From Takakia lepidozioides (lineage: Eukaryota; Streptophyta; Takakiopsida; Takakiales; Takakiaceae), in NCBI GenBank assembly GCA_030704615.1, contig CM060734.1, forward strand, positions 8,370,001 to 8,434,000: 64,000 nucleotides of DNA, written 5' to 3'. Shown piece after piece: positions 1 through 11,414 of the stretch. Position 1 is the stretch's first letter. Each line of letters begins with the position of its first letter. A program made the translations under genes and the position numbers. The notes under the pieces were generated by a model, which saw only the letters and a list, made by a program, of their open reading frames with translations, did no database searches and was not told the DNA's origin.

Positions 1-119
1 CACTTTTGAATCCAGCCATTCCTCCCATCGCCCGCAATTTTGGAATGACACTACAAATCTCTTCTTCATCAGCTTCTCCAACCACAGTAGGAAGGATTGG
101 ATTTGGAATTTCACTTATG

Positions 120-524
120 TCATCCATCGGACGAATCCGAAAGCTCAACGATTGGAGTGGAGGACGTCTGTTCTTTTTTCACCACCACCACCTCCATCTT
201 GTCTTCAACGACTGAAGCAGCAGTCCCGGGCGTCACATATGACCCAAGGGACTTTTGCCAAGGCTCTCCAAGTACTCTGTATCGACCAGGACGCACTCTC
301 CACTGGCTGATATGAGCCGTCTCATCACGGTTTTGGAAAGAGTATTTCAACAACTTCCCTTTAAGATCGTACACCTCTTTCTCCAAAAAGATGGAGCCAT
401 TCTGCAGCTTAAAACGGGTAGCCAAGACATGTTCCAGAACAATTGCAAATCCATTGTCAAGGACTTCCTGGGAGAACGGCACTGGTTTGTCGTCAGAGTA
501 GAACTCCGCTTCAGAGGAAGCCAT
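120..524 (-). CDS. Hypothetical protein, 134 aa
   Basis: An open frame of 134 codons begins at an ATG at 522-524 (MASSEAEFYSDD) and ends at a TGA at 120-122. The frame stays open upstream of this ATG to about 644, but the ATG is the first convincing eukaryotic start. The protein is soluble-looking: an acidic N-terminus, a middle with basic and aromatic residues (RVRPGRYRVLGEPW), and a Ser/Asp-rich tail ending SDSSDG. I recognise no domain. It is divergent from the decayed gene starting at 1351, so both may belong to one mobile element whose right end is near 7.87 kb. It could instead be one exon of a longer gene. Confidence 0.4.
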   Translation of the reverse strand: MASSEAEFYSDDKPVPFSQEVLDNGFAIVLEHVLATRFKLQNGSIFLEKEVYDLKGKLLKYSFQNRDETAHISQWRVRPGRYRVLGEPWQKSLGSYVTPGTAASVVEDKMEVVVVKKEQTSSTPIVELSDSSDG

Positions 525-1350
525 CTTCTTTCCTCGCGTACGTTTATACCTTACTATCGCAGATCTAGTGTAAATCGGTTTACAGATGTCTCCAGAACAC
601 AGTTGAAGAATGAGCAGAGAATATGGCGGAGGAAGCTCAGACAACGACTGTGCATATTATTTATTCTTTCCAGATATGCAGCCGTCCATTTTTTACTTTT
701 CTTGTGGGCCCAGTGGTCAGAGTATTCCTAGGAGCAGTGTCGGCAGCTGTTAAAAGTTAATCAGACCTCATCAATAAACCCAATAACAAAGCCGATTTCC
801 TGGAAGCATGCCACCAGATCTGAGGATGGGATTGCAGATTAAGTAAATGTATCTTTATACTACTACCAATGATCATGCGCACCTAGAAAGTTCCAAATGT
901 GAACCAAATGTGGGGTATGGCTAACAAGGATGACCGTGTATGATATTCCAAAATTTGTCATCAAACTCTCGTTCATTTACATTTATTTTGTGTAAGACTG
1001 TGCGCCAAGATTTCTGGGATTCGCTGTTATTTTTAAATATTGAAACCGTTCTAATAAAGAACACGCCGTTTATTTTGGCGACACTCACGTCATACAATAA
1101 ATAACTGAATACGAACAGCTGTACACCAATTGGGGCATGTGCACTAATAAGGGAACGACTATGTGTAACGGTCACGCGAGAGGGATCCATGCTTCTAGAG
1201 ACAAGCAACAACGCAGGCAATCCCGCAAGAAATCGGGAGTCACTGCGTTTTTCTACTTTTCGCGCTTAGAGAGAGGTGTAGTCTGGAGAGGGTTCCTTCT
1301 ACAATACGAAAGTGAAGAAGGTCTATTTATTTTACTTCCCTTAGAGAGAG

Positions 1351-4300
1351 ATGCAGAGCAAGAGAGCAAATGACGAGGCGTCGTTTGTTGGAGAACCAGG
1401 GCAAAGGCAGCAGGTGAACGCAGAGACTGATTCACAAGAGCAGACGGAGACTGAGGCAGCGGCTGTGACACAGTCGGCGATAAGAGTGCGCCAGCCTATG
1501 GATGCAGAGATGACTCGCAGGGACACTGAAGGAGGTGGAAGCACGAGGAACGCCGAACCGGGAGAAGGTCCAGAAACCCTAGAGCAGACAGAAATTCCAG
1601 CAGTTGTGAGAGGGAAGAGGAAAGCTGCAGAAGGGGATCCAATTTCAAAACCTAAGAAGGCGCCAGTAAGTTTTCTCTAACTTACATTTCATTGTTGAAG
1701 ATCTGCGTAGAGATTGAGTGGAATGTCCCAGACAGGGATTATCGCTACCGCCATCATAACGGTGATTTGCTTTTCTACTCCTCTGCTAAGGGTTTACCGC
1801 ACAATGATTGGGTGACTATCGGTACCTACCGTCATTCACTGTTTTTCAGATCATACAATCTGTCTGATTGCCTTTCAAGCAGTCCTTCCTCTTCCCATGC
1901 TGGCAACGGTAATCACAATGGAGTCATCTGAATAATCTGCACTTACTGTCCGCCCTAAACTATACTGAATGTCGTTGCCACCAATCACTTACACATAGAT
2001 GTCATTACACAACACCGATCCGGCAGGTCCTTATTTTTTGTGATTGTCGTTAACGCCGGTCGTTCGCTATATCGCTCTCGCTTTTGTTTTGAATACGGCA
2101 GGATCAGCTTTGCTTGTGTAGATTGTGCTGAATTGTTTCACACCATTCATAGTGAGTTTCTTGGAGACAGAGTGATGGTCGTTACCGCCGTTCACTATTT
2201 GCAAATTACTCAGTCAGAATTGAATGGCATCGTGCAGAAAACTGTGATGTCGAAGCCTACAGGATCAGGGGTAAAAGGATTCTGGATGGGGACGAGTCCG
2301 GAAAAGCTCAGAGAATACAGATGAAGCAGATGAATCTGAAGTGCACTACCTTGACAAGGCACATTAGTGTCTCCAGAGATCAGTGATAACTGGGATGAGT
2401 GCTGGAAAGATGCCAATGAGGAGTTCGAGCTGGGCCTCATGATGGGAAAGAACACCCAACAATTCTGCAACCACATGTTCTATGTCTGGGACGGCAACCA
2501 CCGACTGCTGGCATGGATGGGATACATTCAGAAACACCATGCGAAAGACAAAGACAAGCATGTTGCTGTGGAGGCAATGGTTTTGGATCCTGGAACGACA
2601 TTGCTGGCTTCTTACAGCTATGCACGACGTGAACAAGTAAGTCATCCGAGAGATTTCATTCCCTCTGTAGTGTCTTAATTAATCCCCAAAAACAGTGTTA
2701 AGGAATGCAATTTTTCCAATGTTTTTGCAGATCGACAGAGAAATCGCATGTGACAACAAGCTTGGTCCACACACTATTCCGAATTCAGAGGATTGGTCTG
2801 ATGAAGCTGGATGATTTTCGGACAGTACTCCCACCCAATATAATCAAGAAGTGCGAAACAGGAAGAGCTGCAGGCACTTGGTATTCTTTGACACGAGAGA
2901 CGTTTCTGGAGTACATGTATGCCGTAAGCCCGAGTCTGTACTCATTTCTTTTCGAATACATGTTTGTAGTCCTCTTCGGTGCTAATCACTACTTGAATCA
3001 ATGCAACAAGAACCTGGCAGAGCAGCTGAGAAGGGAAAATCCGAATATTACCCAGCACTACACCAGAGGAACTAAGGACATCAAGGGTGTGGAAGCTGCA
3101 ATAAAGAAGGAGTTTGAAATGCGAAGACCAAATTGATGTCCGCCTTCGGAAAGCAGCTTAAATAGTAGATCCTGGACTTGGTTCTGAGTTCCTTCAGCAG
3201 ATCAAAACACACTATGACAAGCATGTGCATCCGGAGATGCAGCAGGAGAAATTGCACCGGCTGGCCATATCGATGGTCGACCCACAAACAAAAATAAGGT
3301 GGCTGGAGATATGGAACTCAGATCAAACAGTAAAGGACTTGAATCAGTTCCCAAAGAAGCACCATACAGCCTGGCACAAGTGGAAGGAATCAGTGATTGG
3401 TGTTTTTGATAACTGGCTCCACAAGGCTACATTTTGGAGTCAGGTGTATATTCAAACATGCCGTTTTTTTTCTCTTCAAGTATGTGATGAGTATCTTATT
3501 TTTCTGACAAATATACAATTTGCAGCTTGAAAAGCGCGCCATCATTGTGTTGGATCAGACTTTGAAGGACCTGAACATTTCGATTGTTTCCCCTCCCCCA
3601 AATGTCATTGGAGGCATACATAAGGAAGTGGAGAGGTCTCACCTGGAGATACTTTTTTTCCGGGAGTTCTCCAAAGATGAGAACATTTTACGGTCCAACG
3701 ACTTTGACATCAGGTTGGGGGAGAGTGGGCCATGATGCGAGTTGTGTACAGTGCAATGTCATACTGGAAACTCTACTTACTGCTTTTTTTGGGAAAAAAT
3801 GTGGCTTCATAAGGATTGCAATCATAGATCCAGATTGAATGTCGTTGACGACATTCACTTCTTTGTCTGAGTCATTCTTAAACGAGTATATGAATTCACC
3901 TGGTTTAGGATCTAGGTGTATTATAGTGTCTCTGATTAGAATTGATAATGTCCTTGAATGGCGTTGACGACATTCACATCCGGAGTTGTTGAGAGGTCCT
4001 CAGAGTTATGTAAATTTTTGTAAGTCCATAGAGTTTACAGTGAGGGTTCCTCACTTCATTTTGCTGAATGTCAATGCAGACATTCAGTTGTTCTGCATTG
4101 TTTTTGCCTCTTGCGAGAATCTGGAGGCTTGATAAGCTCTGTTATGAGAAATCCAAAGTGAATGTCGTTGACGACATTCACTTCTGTGTCTGTATTATTC
4201 ACCAATGACAATTTGAATTTATATGGATTGGGAGCTAAGTAATTGGTTCCTTGTTGGTATTTTTGTGAATGGCGTTGACGTCATTCACATACAGTGTTGT

Positions 4301-6915
4301 TGTGAGGTCCGTCAGTGGATATGTTCGTTATGAATGTGCATTGAGTTTTCCGGGAGGGTTCCTTACTCGAGTTTATGATTTCCATCCTTTGATTTTGCTT
4401 CATTGAGGAATAATTAGGCTTGATTAGGAGTGTATTCACAAATCCAAAGTGAATGTCGTTGACGACATTCACTTCTATGTCTGTGTCATTCCAAAACGAT
4501 AGTTTGCATTCACGTGGATTAGGGTGTATTTACAATATCATTGAATGGAATGTTTTGAATGGCGTTGACGACATTCACATCTGGAGCAGTCGTGTGGTCC
4601 TGAAAGGTCCTTGGAGCAGTTCTCAGAGCCATTTCATTCTATTTTTTTTCATTCTGTTCTACTTGCATCTTACTCACTGACGCTTTGGTGGGTTGGATTT
4701 ATCTCCTTTTTTCAGGTACACGAAATATGTGCTTATGGAAGGAAATCACCTGAGCGTATTCCAGACTATCTTGACATGTGGTCGGACCCTGCAAACGATC
4801 CAACCATGTATACTGCAGGGATATTGAAGGACTGGAGTCCTTCTCACTTCAGAGACTGTGGGTGGTACCTTGACTGCCCACCGAAGCACACGACCTTTCA
4901 AGAACAGCATATGAAATACTTGAACAATAACGCTGAGATGCTGGTGCCTTTGACTGACGAAGAGTACCAACGAAACATAGCAACATTGGCTGCCAGAGCC
5001 TGATGCTCAGGGAACGCCGCAGAAGGGAAAGAAGTGGGCCGCAAACCAAAAGACAAGGCTGTTGATGTCATAGCCATCTCACCAGCAAAGCCAAAGGACA
5101 AAGACAAGTCCAAAGAGAAGGAAAAGGACAAGGGGAAGGAGAAATAAAAGGAGATGGAGAGTGGGCAGGACTTTACTGTTGGAAGATATACCCGCACTGT
5201 TCAGTGCGTGTTTGATGCCAAGCCACACCCTTCCCGTTCTGATTCGGCAGGAGAGATGAAAATTGTTAATGAGGGTTGGCTGTCGATGATGTAGAGTCGA
5301 AAGAGATGATACACTGGGTGCCTCCGCCTACCTGGGACAATATAATCTCATTCCTCAATCTGGTGAGAATTTCCAGTTTCTTTCTTTTTCTCTGAAAGTT
5401 TCGTTGGCAGTATTTCAGTCTCGTTCTTTGAAAACATTCTTGCCATCGTTCTTATAAAAAACATGTCTGTTGCAGGTGAGCACAGGTCCCACCTTCGTGT
5501 GCGGTGTGCAGAAAACTTATGCGGCCGACATTGTCATTCTCGACATCCCGGATGGCCAGGCTGTGCCAGAAGTTCTTCCAAAGGGCAAGACGCCAGGCTG
5601 GAACAAATTCGAGGACAACTACTAGGTTGGGTGTTCGGGTTCTGTAAAACTTAACTTCCTCTTTGATGTAGGGACACTTCTTCTGCTTTTCAGTCATGTG
5701 ACAATGATAGTCGTCGGGCATTGGCATCATACCTCAAGTCTTCAGGGTTTGAAGTTTTGCGCACTTGGAATTGTGTGAACAGCCTCTACCTTGTGAAAGG
5801 GGGTTTCCCTGGTCAGCTGGTATGCCGTCTCCCTTCTGCTTGTGCTTTCATGATGAGTTTCAATGTTTCTCTGCAAGCTCCACTCTAGTAGAATCTGTTT
5901 GATCGACACCGCCATCACCGATTCGTGATAAAAATGATTTTTTGTGTCTGAGTTCTGAATACCGATGTACACACTTCCACTATAGATTGTGTTTACCACA
6001 CTAACCTGCTATCTTTGGCAGACGAGGATGTTCGAGGCGATCTGCCTGCGCATGATTCGCACCTCCAAGACACCATCCTCCATCCGTAACTTTGAGATTT
6101 CTGACCAGGGTTGTTTCGTCAACCCCCCCTATGAGCCCCATGTCGATGACATTTTGTACAACTCATGCAGTCCAGTCAGACTTGAAGAGACAGATCCCTG
6201 GAGAGGTGCAAAGGAAAAGTCCCCAGCGTTCATGCAAATACTGCTGGAGTCATGCAGCCACCACTCTGCAAGCGGTGGTTGATCTTTCTGTGTCCACAGT
6301 TTCGTTCTTTCCCTTCCGAATTGGTTTTCTTTCAACAGTTTCATCTGCTTAAACCCCCCCACCAAACTGTTCATGTCCTCCTGTCTGGTGCAGGAGCAAC
6401 TTATCATGCATGCAAGGCAGGCGGAAGAAGCCTTTTTGGCATGGAGGGTGATTCTGACCTCTACACAACAGTGCTCCTCTCCCCCTTTTGTCTGGATCCA
6501 CTTCAGGCACACAGACTGATCGGATTCAATTCGAAATGATGACGATCCCGAAGATAAGCAGGTCGACAACGACTTTCATGTGAGTAAGTGCTAAACCTCT
6601 TTGGAGCCATACTCAATTTCTCAATAACATCAAAGTTACAGTAAAAACTTTTTCAGGCTGTCTTTCAGGAAGGCAGCGGTGGATCTTCAGGAGATACAGT
6701 CATTTCTGGCGAGTCTGTTTTCGACGCCCCCTTTCCATTTTCTGCTTCCTGTTTATGCCGAAGCAATGGCACTTCACGCGCCGAGTCCCTATCCCCTGAC
6801 TTTTTACTGCCCAGCTGGCCGTAGGTGTATCCAGCGTGGATCCGGTATTCTAAAATACTTAGACTTAGATGCAGAAGAAGCGGGGATACATTGTACTGAC
6901 TCTGAGTCAGACTGA
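1351..6915 (+). pseudogene. Decayed multi-exon gene, ParB-like and possible methyltransferase-like domains
   Basis: Consecutive coding blocks separated by GT-AG introns: about 1351-1665 (Glu/Thr-rich, ends in KRK and KKAP), 2367-2636, 2731-3136, 3174-3443, 3526-3735, 4716-5003, 5283-5362, 5476-5625, 5694-5819, 6022-6282 and 6657-6915. The second block holds VWDGNHRLLAW, resembling the DGNHR/GHHR motif of ParB/Srx-type domains. The 5476 block has ADIVILDIPDG and the 6022 block has NPPY, both reminiscent of DNA methyltransferase motifs, but NPPY is not conserved in the relative at 37.9-39.1 kb. Frameshifts near 2812 and 3136, and stops near 3162, 5001 and 5623, indicate decay. Blocks from 5694 and 6022 align clearly with the minus-strand frame inside the 37.2-41.7 kb transposon (shared ASYLK-SG, TWNCVNSLYL, RGA-EK-PAF-Q, ESCS). 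It is therefore probably element-borne, not a host gene. Function unknown. Confidence 0.6.
3836..4577. repeat. Intronic tandem array of palindromes centred on CGTTGACG
   Basis: At least seven palindromes lie in one intron of the decayed gene: 3836-3857, 3955-3976, 4064-4087, 4158-4181, 4265-4288, 4449-4472 and 4556-4577. The consensus has 10-bp arms TGAATGTCGT and ACGACATTCA around a TG centre; alternate copies read TGAATGGCGT in the left arm. The copy at 4064 has a different centre (AATGCA). They sit in about three tandem units of roughly 290-320 bp, with flanking phrases (CTT CTxTGTCTG; GGTCC) repeated too. The arms are conserved better than the spacers, suggesting protein binding or hairpin formation, though that is inference. 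Confidence 0.9.
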
Positions 6916-6999
6916 ACTATATTATTTTAATATTCATTTTCATACTATCTGGAAAACGTTGAATCCCCTTCCTCCACCGTAGTTGTTCCTTTAGAACAA

Positions 7000-7420
7000 A
7001 TAATAATATCACACAGAATCAACTTTCATTTAAAATTGCAATATGTATGAATCCATCTCATAAACCTCCCTGACTCTTCTCATATCCATTGTGCATTCAT
7101 CTACAGTGTATTCATGCGTGCTCCATTCATGAATTTTTTCCTTTGTTCACATCCATTGTACATTCATCCTCTGTACTCTTTAATCCACCCCACAAACCTT
7201 CCACACTCATTTCATATACGTTGTACATTCGTCAAAAGTTTTTGTCATGCATCTTCCTGTCATGAATTTTTGTCATTGCTAAACATCCATTATACATTCA
7301 TCCATTTTACTCTTATCCATCCCTCATTCATCCATCTACAGTCATTTTTCACACTCATCCATGTTTATCATCCAACTGTACATTCATCCATCCTTTATTC
7401 ATCTGTTGCTTTCAGGTGGG
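7000..7420. repeat. Degenerate ATTCATCC-rich repeat
   Basis: Loose repeats of the phrase TCCATTGTACATTCATCC occur throughout (for example near 7085, 7150, 7220, 7290, 7375). No open frame here is convincing. It resembles the low-complexity internal part of a DNA transposon, and a shorter stretch of the same texture lies at 37490-37600 inside another element. Confidence 0.6.
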
Positions 7421-7435
7421 AATGACCACTGCCTA

Positions 7436-7875
7436 TTATTATGTCGTCCAGCTTGTTTCCGCGGTAAAGGGTGCCAATCCGCGGGAATACACTCCACTTC
7501 TTCTTGGGCGCGTGGTGACGCGGTCTTCAAGTGTGATGACGTGGAGTGAGCCCCGTGATGTGGCCTTGGCGCAAGTGACGTGGCGTGAGCGCAGTTGCGC
7601 TCACGTGACCAGTCTCATCCATCTGTTTATCATCCAACTATACATCATCCATCCTTTATTCAATGCCTTTTATTATGTCGTCCAGCTTGTTTTTCCGCGG
7701 TAAAGGGTGCCAATCCGCGGGAATACACTCCACTCTTCTTTCTGGCCGCGTGGGGTAACGCGGCCTTCACGTGTGATGACGTGAAGTGAGCCCCGTGACG
7801 TGGCATTGGCGTAAGGTGACGTAGCGTGAGCGCAGTTGCGCTCACGCGCTCACGTAACCAGGCTCACGCCGGGCA
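7436..7875. repeat. Tandem duplication rich in TGACGT and GCTCAC, probable right end of a transposon
   Basis: Two copies of a roughly 170-190 bp unit (7436-7610 and 7672-7862) share the CCGCGG-flanked phrase GGTAAAGGGTGCCAATCC, repeated TGACGTGG motifs and a palindrome with arms GTGAGCGCA and TGCGCTCAC. The second copy runs into AGGCTCACGCCGGGCA at about 7860-7875, matching the terminal AGGCTTACGCCGTAGC at 41713-41728. I infer that this is the right terminus of the element carrying the decayed gene; its left terminus would lie before the window. Confidence 0.5.
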
Positions 7876-7881
7876 ATCCCC

Positions 7882-7916
7882 TGCACTCACCCCGTAAGGG
7901 AGTGCATACCAGACCC
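7882..7916. repeat. 35-bp dispersed hairpin repeat, copy 1
   Basis: An imperfect palindrome (TGCACTC ... GAGTGCA around ACCCCGTAAGG) followed by TACCAGACCCC. The same 35 bp recurs at 9071-9105, identical apart from edges, and together the two copies bracket 1.2 kb. They could be target-site relics or terminal repeats of an inserted element. Confidence 0.7.
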
Positions 7917-8040
7917 CATCACATAAATGACCTCCCTCTTCCTTTGTAGCTTTTACTTCTAGTTATAAAGGAACCATAGAAATAAAATGCCTACAATCTC
8001 AACTCTCCAAGGTCCAAAAACAAAACACGCCGTGACAAGC

Positions 8041-8520
8041 AAAGGTACACATCACACTTACATCAGAATTTAAAGTTTTACCTTTTTAGCTACACATAAG
8101 CTTTGGTAATGGAAAGATGAGGCCATGAAGGGGACCTTAACTCCGAAATTCATGAAGCAACAAACAGGAAATAAATTTTATTATCAACACTTTAGTGTTT
8201 ACCTAGCCCATGTTTTTGGTACCACATGTGTACCAAACCAATGGGGGCAGGTTTAGGTAATGAATTTTCTGCCACTGGCATGTTCCAAGTTGGCAAGTTG
8301 TGAAAAATGAAGGTACATCAACACATACATCAAAATGTAGAGTTTATAAGCTCTGGTGACCGGAAGAAGAGGCCAGTGAAAGAACCCTCAATTCCCAGGT
8401 CATAAAGTAACAATCAGGAAAGAATCTTATATCAGACTTTTAGTGTTTCCCACCCCTTTTTTTGGGTAAAATATGTGTACAAAACCAAAGGGGGCAGATA
8501 TTGGACTTGGTAATGACGTC
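8041..8520. repeat. Degenerate direct duplication of about 230 bp
   Basis: 8041-8270 and 8308-8520 align over their length: AAGGTACA, ACATCA, GATGAGGCC/GAAGAGGCC, ACTTTTAGTGTTT, ATGTGTAC, GGGGGCAG and GGTAATG occur in the same order in both. No coding frame is supported. The two copies have drifted considerably, so the duplication is old. Confidence 0.6.
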
Positions 8521-9070
8521 TGGCAGGGTTTACCACCTGGTATTCAGACACAAAACATCTACCAGCAGCATATCAGAATTGGTATTTTTTATGGTGCTAT
8601 AAGAGCAAAGCCATAACCAGGAGAAACATAGAAAACTTTGAGCCAAAGAGATGGAACTCATTCTTATATAAGGTACCTAAATCTGACATAAGGCATCGGC
8701 TACAGGACCGGCAAACAAGAGTAATGTGCATTGACCGGATCATTATAAGGTGTACACGTCTACTCCAGCAAGCTGTCTTACAAGGCCTAGCTCAAAATTT
8801 CAGCAAAAAAATTCCAGACTAGCCTATAATGTTCTATGCTTATCTCAGTACCTTCAAGGATGCCTTACTCTCCATGCCAATTTCCAACATATTTTTGCTG
8901 GAGAATATCTTACCCGTCACAACGGATGAACTCTACCGCGCAGGATGACATCGATCGTGATTTCATCCGTGTTGGATAAAATTGTCTCTCGATTTTTCAT
9001 CTGTGTCATCCTCTGAGGATGGCATCCATTGATGGATGAAATAATAATAATAGGATGGCTCCATGTAGTA

Positions 9071-9105
9071 TGCACTCACCCCGTAAGGGAGTGCATACCA
9101 GACCC
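9071..9105. repeat. 35-bp dispersed hairpin repeat, copy 2
   Basis: Second copy of the 7882-7916 repeat in the same orientation. The 1.2 kb between the copies holds the 8.0-8.5 kb duplication and no recognisable gene. Confidence 0.7.
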
Positions 9106-9242
9106 CTTCATAATGGTTCTCCCTCTATTGAGTAGTTTCATCCTTGGATTGATTACTAGAAGGACAAAGAGCCTACTTCTTTCTCCCCCAGTTTTAAGAG
9201 AGATCATTGGTATCATATAAATGAAGTTTGACAAAAGATAAG

Positions 9243-10017
9243 TCATGAGCATTTCAATTTACCTCGTAGCTTTTCCACAAGCTCTTGTAAAGGGAAATAA
9301 AGACTAGGGAGGTGTCCGTGTTCGAGGAATTTTATGAGGATTTGAGCCAACTTTCTGGTTTTGAAACCATTTCTCCCCAATGTATGAATAAGAATACAAC
9401 ACTCTTTCCAAGCAAAGTTAGTACTGCTGGAAATATACAGAATAGGAAAAGCCTGTGAGATCATACGTTATAAGATTGATTCACATGCCTATTGGACATG
9501 ATTGATTACTGCGTATAAGAGAAAGGTAACAACCTTCTCTTATCATATTTCTGGAATTGGAACTTACCATTGTCCGAATCCAATATACTGAGCTAGACAT
9601 TCATAAAACAAGCTTCCAAGCTAGTGTATGGGGATTCATCCTTAGTCCTTAGTAGTTCAGGCTTAATTTCCACCACTTTGAGTGGATAGAACCACCATGG
9701 GTTCTGGCTGTTCCTGTCAGCATTAGGATCAAGAAACAGTCGAGCATCACACCGACATCAATCCCCCAAAAAAAAAAAAAAAAACCAAAACAGCAAATGT
9801 CATATATTACCTAAGCCGACTAAAACTTAGTCATTAAATGGAATTGTCCGAGAGCAGTCATTCTGAGAATGAAACGTATCTCATAAGACAGGAAATATAT
9901 ATTACACCAGAGCGGAGAACATGAAAAGCCCATTGGTATGCCTGATATTTGTTGCCAAACCTGATCCCCTAATGCAACAAAGCAGTGTGTCATCAACCAC
10001 TTGTGGAGCCCAAACAA
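9243..10017 (-). pseudogene. Reverse transcriptase remnant, Penelope-like
   Basis: The minus frame at 10017-9820 reads ...DQVWQQISGIPMGFSCSPLW then CNIYFLSYEIRFILR, matching the region of Penelope-type and telomerase-like reverse transcriptases with a GIPMG motif just before the catalytic aspartates. The expected RYIDD follows only as a damaged VIYDI, with stops, before the poly(A)-like run near 9771-9785. A second frame at 9464-9243 (GRNGFKTRKLAQILIKFLEHG) fits the domain after RT in such proteins. The element is dead. The assignment to Penelope rather than another RT class rests on motif memory. Confidence 0.55.
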
Positions 10018-10025
10018 CTTAGCTT

Positions 10026-11383
10026 CAGGGAGCTTGTCAAGTTATTTTAAGCTATGGCGCCGTAGTGTGGATTCCCCATGGCGTGGGGTGCATTTGGCTC
10101 GCTTAATATATGGAGTGATGTTTTATGTGCAAGTAGTGAGTTTGAGAGAGCTTGTGTGCTTGTATCATTCTTTTCTTTATCACTCGAGAAAGATCAGCTC
10201 GAGTCTGTGGAGTGCCAAGGTTTGAGTTAGTTGGGGTAGCACTTGTGTTTTCAGATCATGAGAAGCGGGTGTGCCTGAGTGCAGGGATCCGTGCATGAGC
10301 CCTTCCAAAGCGGATAGAGTGCAAAGGCGAACAGGTTGCAGTTTGCAATGGATAGAGAGGGCGGGTACCTATGTTGAAAGCGGCGTTGCATAGCTCAACA
10401 CTATGGCAACCAAGTTTGGGCTTCTAGTGTGGCGGATGATGACGCTGGCCACGAGTGGGCGAACTGGTGGTCGTCTTCTTCAGCTACAGGCCGAGTTATG
10501 AACTGCAGGAATGTGGGTTGCGCATGGGAAGCTAGCGTGTGCAAGTTGGAGATTGATAGATCAGCTCCATGTATTTCTGCCCGAAACTAGTTGTTGCGGG
10601 TAGATGAGGAGCAGCCGAATAGTGGAGCTGCGAGGGGATACATCGCAGCCTCTTGGGAGCTTGAGCTCCAAGCTCATCGAGGTAGGAGTGAAGAGATGGG
10701 GCTGGTCCTCTTGTGTGCAAATCAGTGCAATTGTGAAGCAGTGCTGAGTGGAGTTTCAATCTGAAACTCAGCAGTATAAGGGCTCTTGGAGTGGCGAGCG
10801 GGGCTGGAAGGGCAGCAACGAGGCACCCTAGGGCCAGGGGATATGCATGAGAAGTGCAGGTGTACCAGTTTGTAAGGTGTGTATTTTCAGATTCGTTTTT
10901 GTGAGCTTCATGAAGAAATGAAGCTTGTTGGGCAGCATATTGCTTGAGTTTAGGGTGGCCTTGGTGGGTTTGAGAGCCCAAGAGAGCATGGCAGCAGGTC
11001 TGGAGGCTTCGCAGGCCATCGCTCGACGGCAGCAGGTGCTGGAGCAAACCCCCGCTCGGGAGAGCTCGGAACGCATGGGAACTCGTTGGGAGTTCCAGGG
11101 AACACAGGAACAATGGCCGTGCATGGGCCGTGGGGGCGGTATCATGAGATACCACGAGCCCAGGCCGTGCTGATGACCGTGACCGTTGACCGTGACCGTG
11201 GGAGCCGTGGTGCGGACACCACGGGTGGGCACGGTGACCAGATCGTGGGGATGGCAGGCCGTGAAGGCCTCGTGGGCTTGGTACCACGGGTTCACGGGGC
11301 CGCCATGGCCAACGAGCGCCTAGGGCGGGGCCGTGAGGAGTCATGGCGGATAGAGCCACGGAAGGCCGCGAACAGGCAGAGTG

Positions 11384-11414
<31 letters not shown>

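Noticed and set aside
6022-6282. NPPY as proof of an adenine methyltransferase active site
   Set aside because: The homologous position in the 37-42 kb copy is NERF, and no complete methyltransferase motif set is visible; kept only as a possibility.
10532-11359. 275-codon minus-strand open frame
   Set aside because: Composition is Pro/Ser/His/Leu-rich with short repeats, overlapping frames are equally open, and there are no domain or splice signals; best explained by GC-rich repeat DNA.
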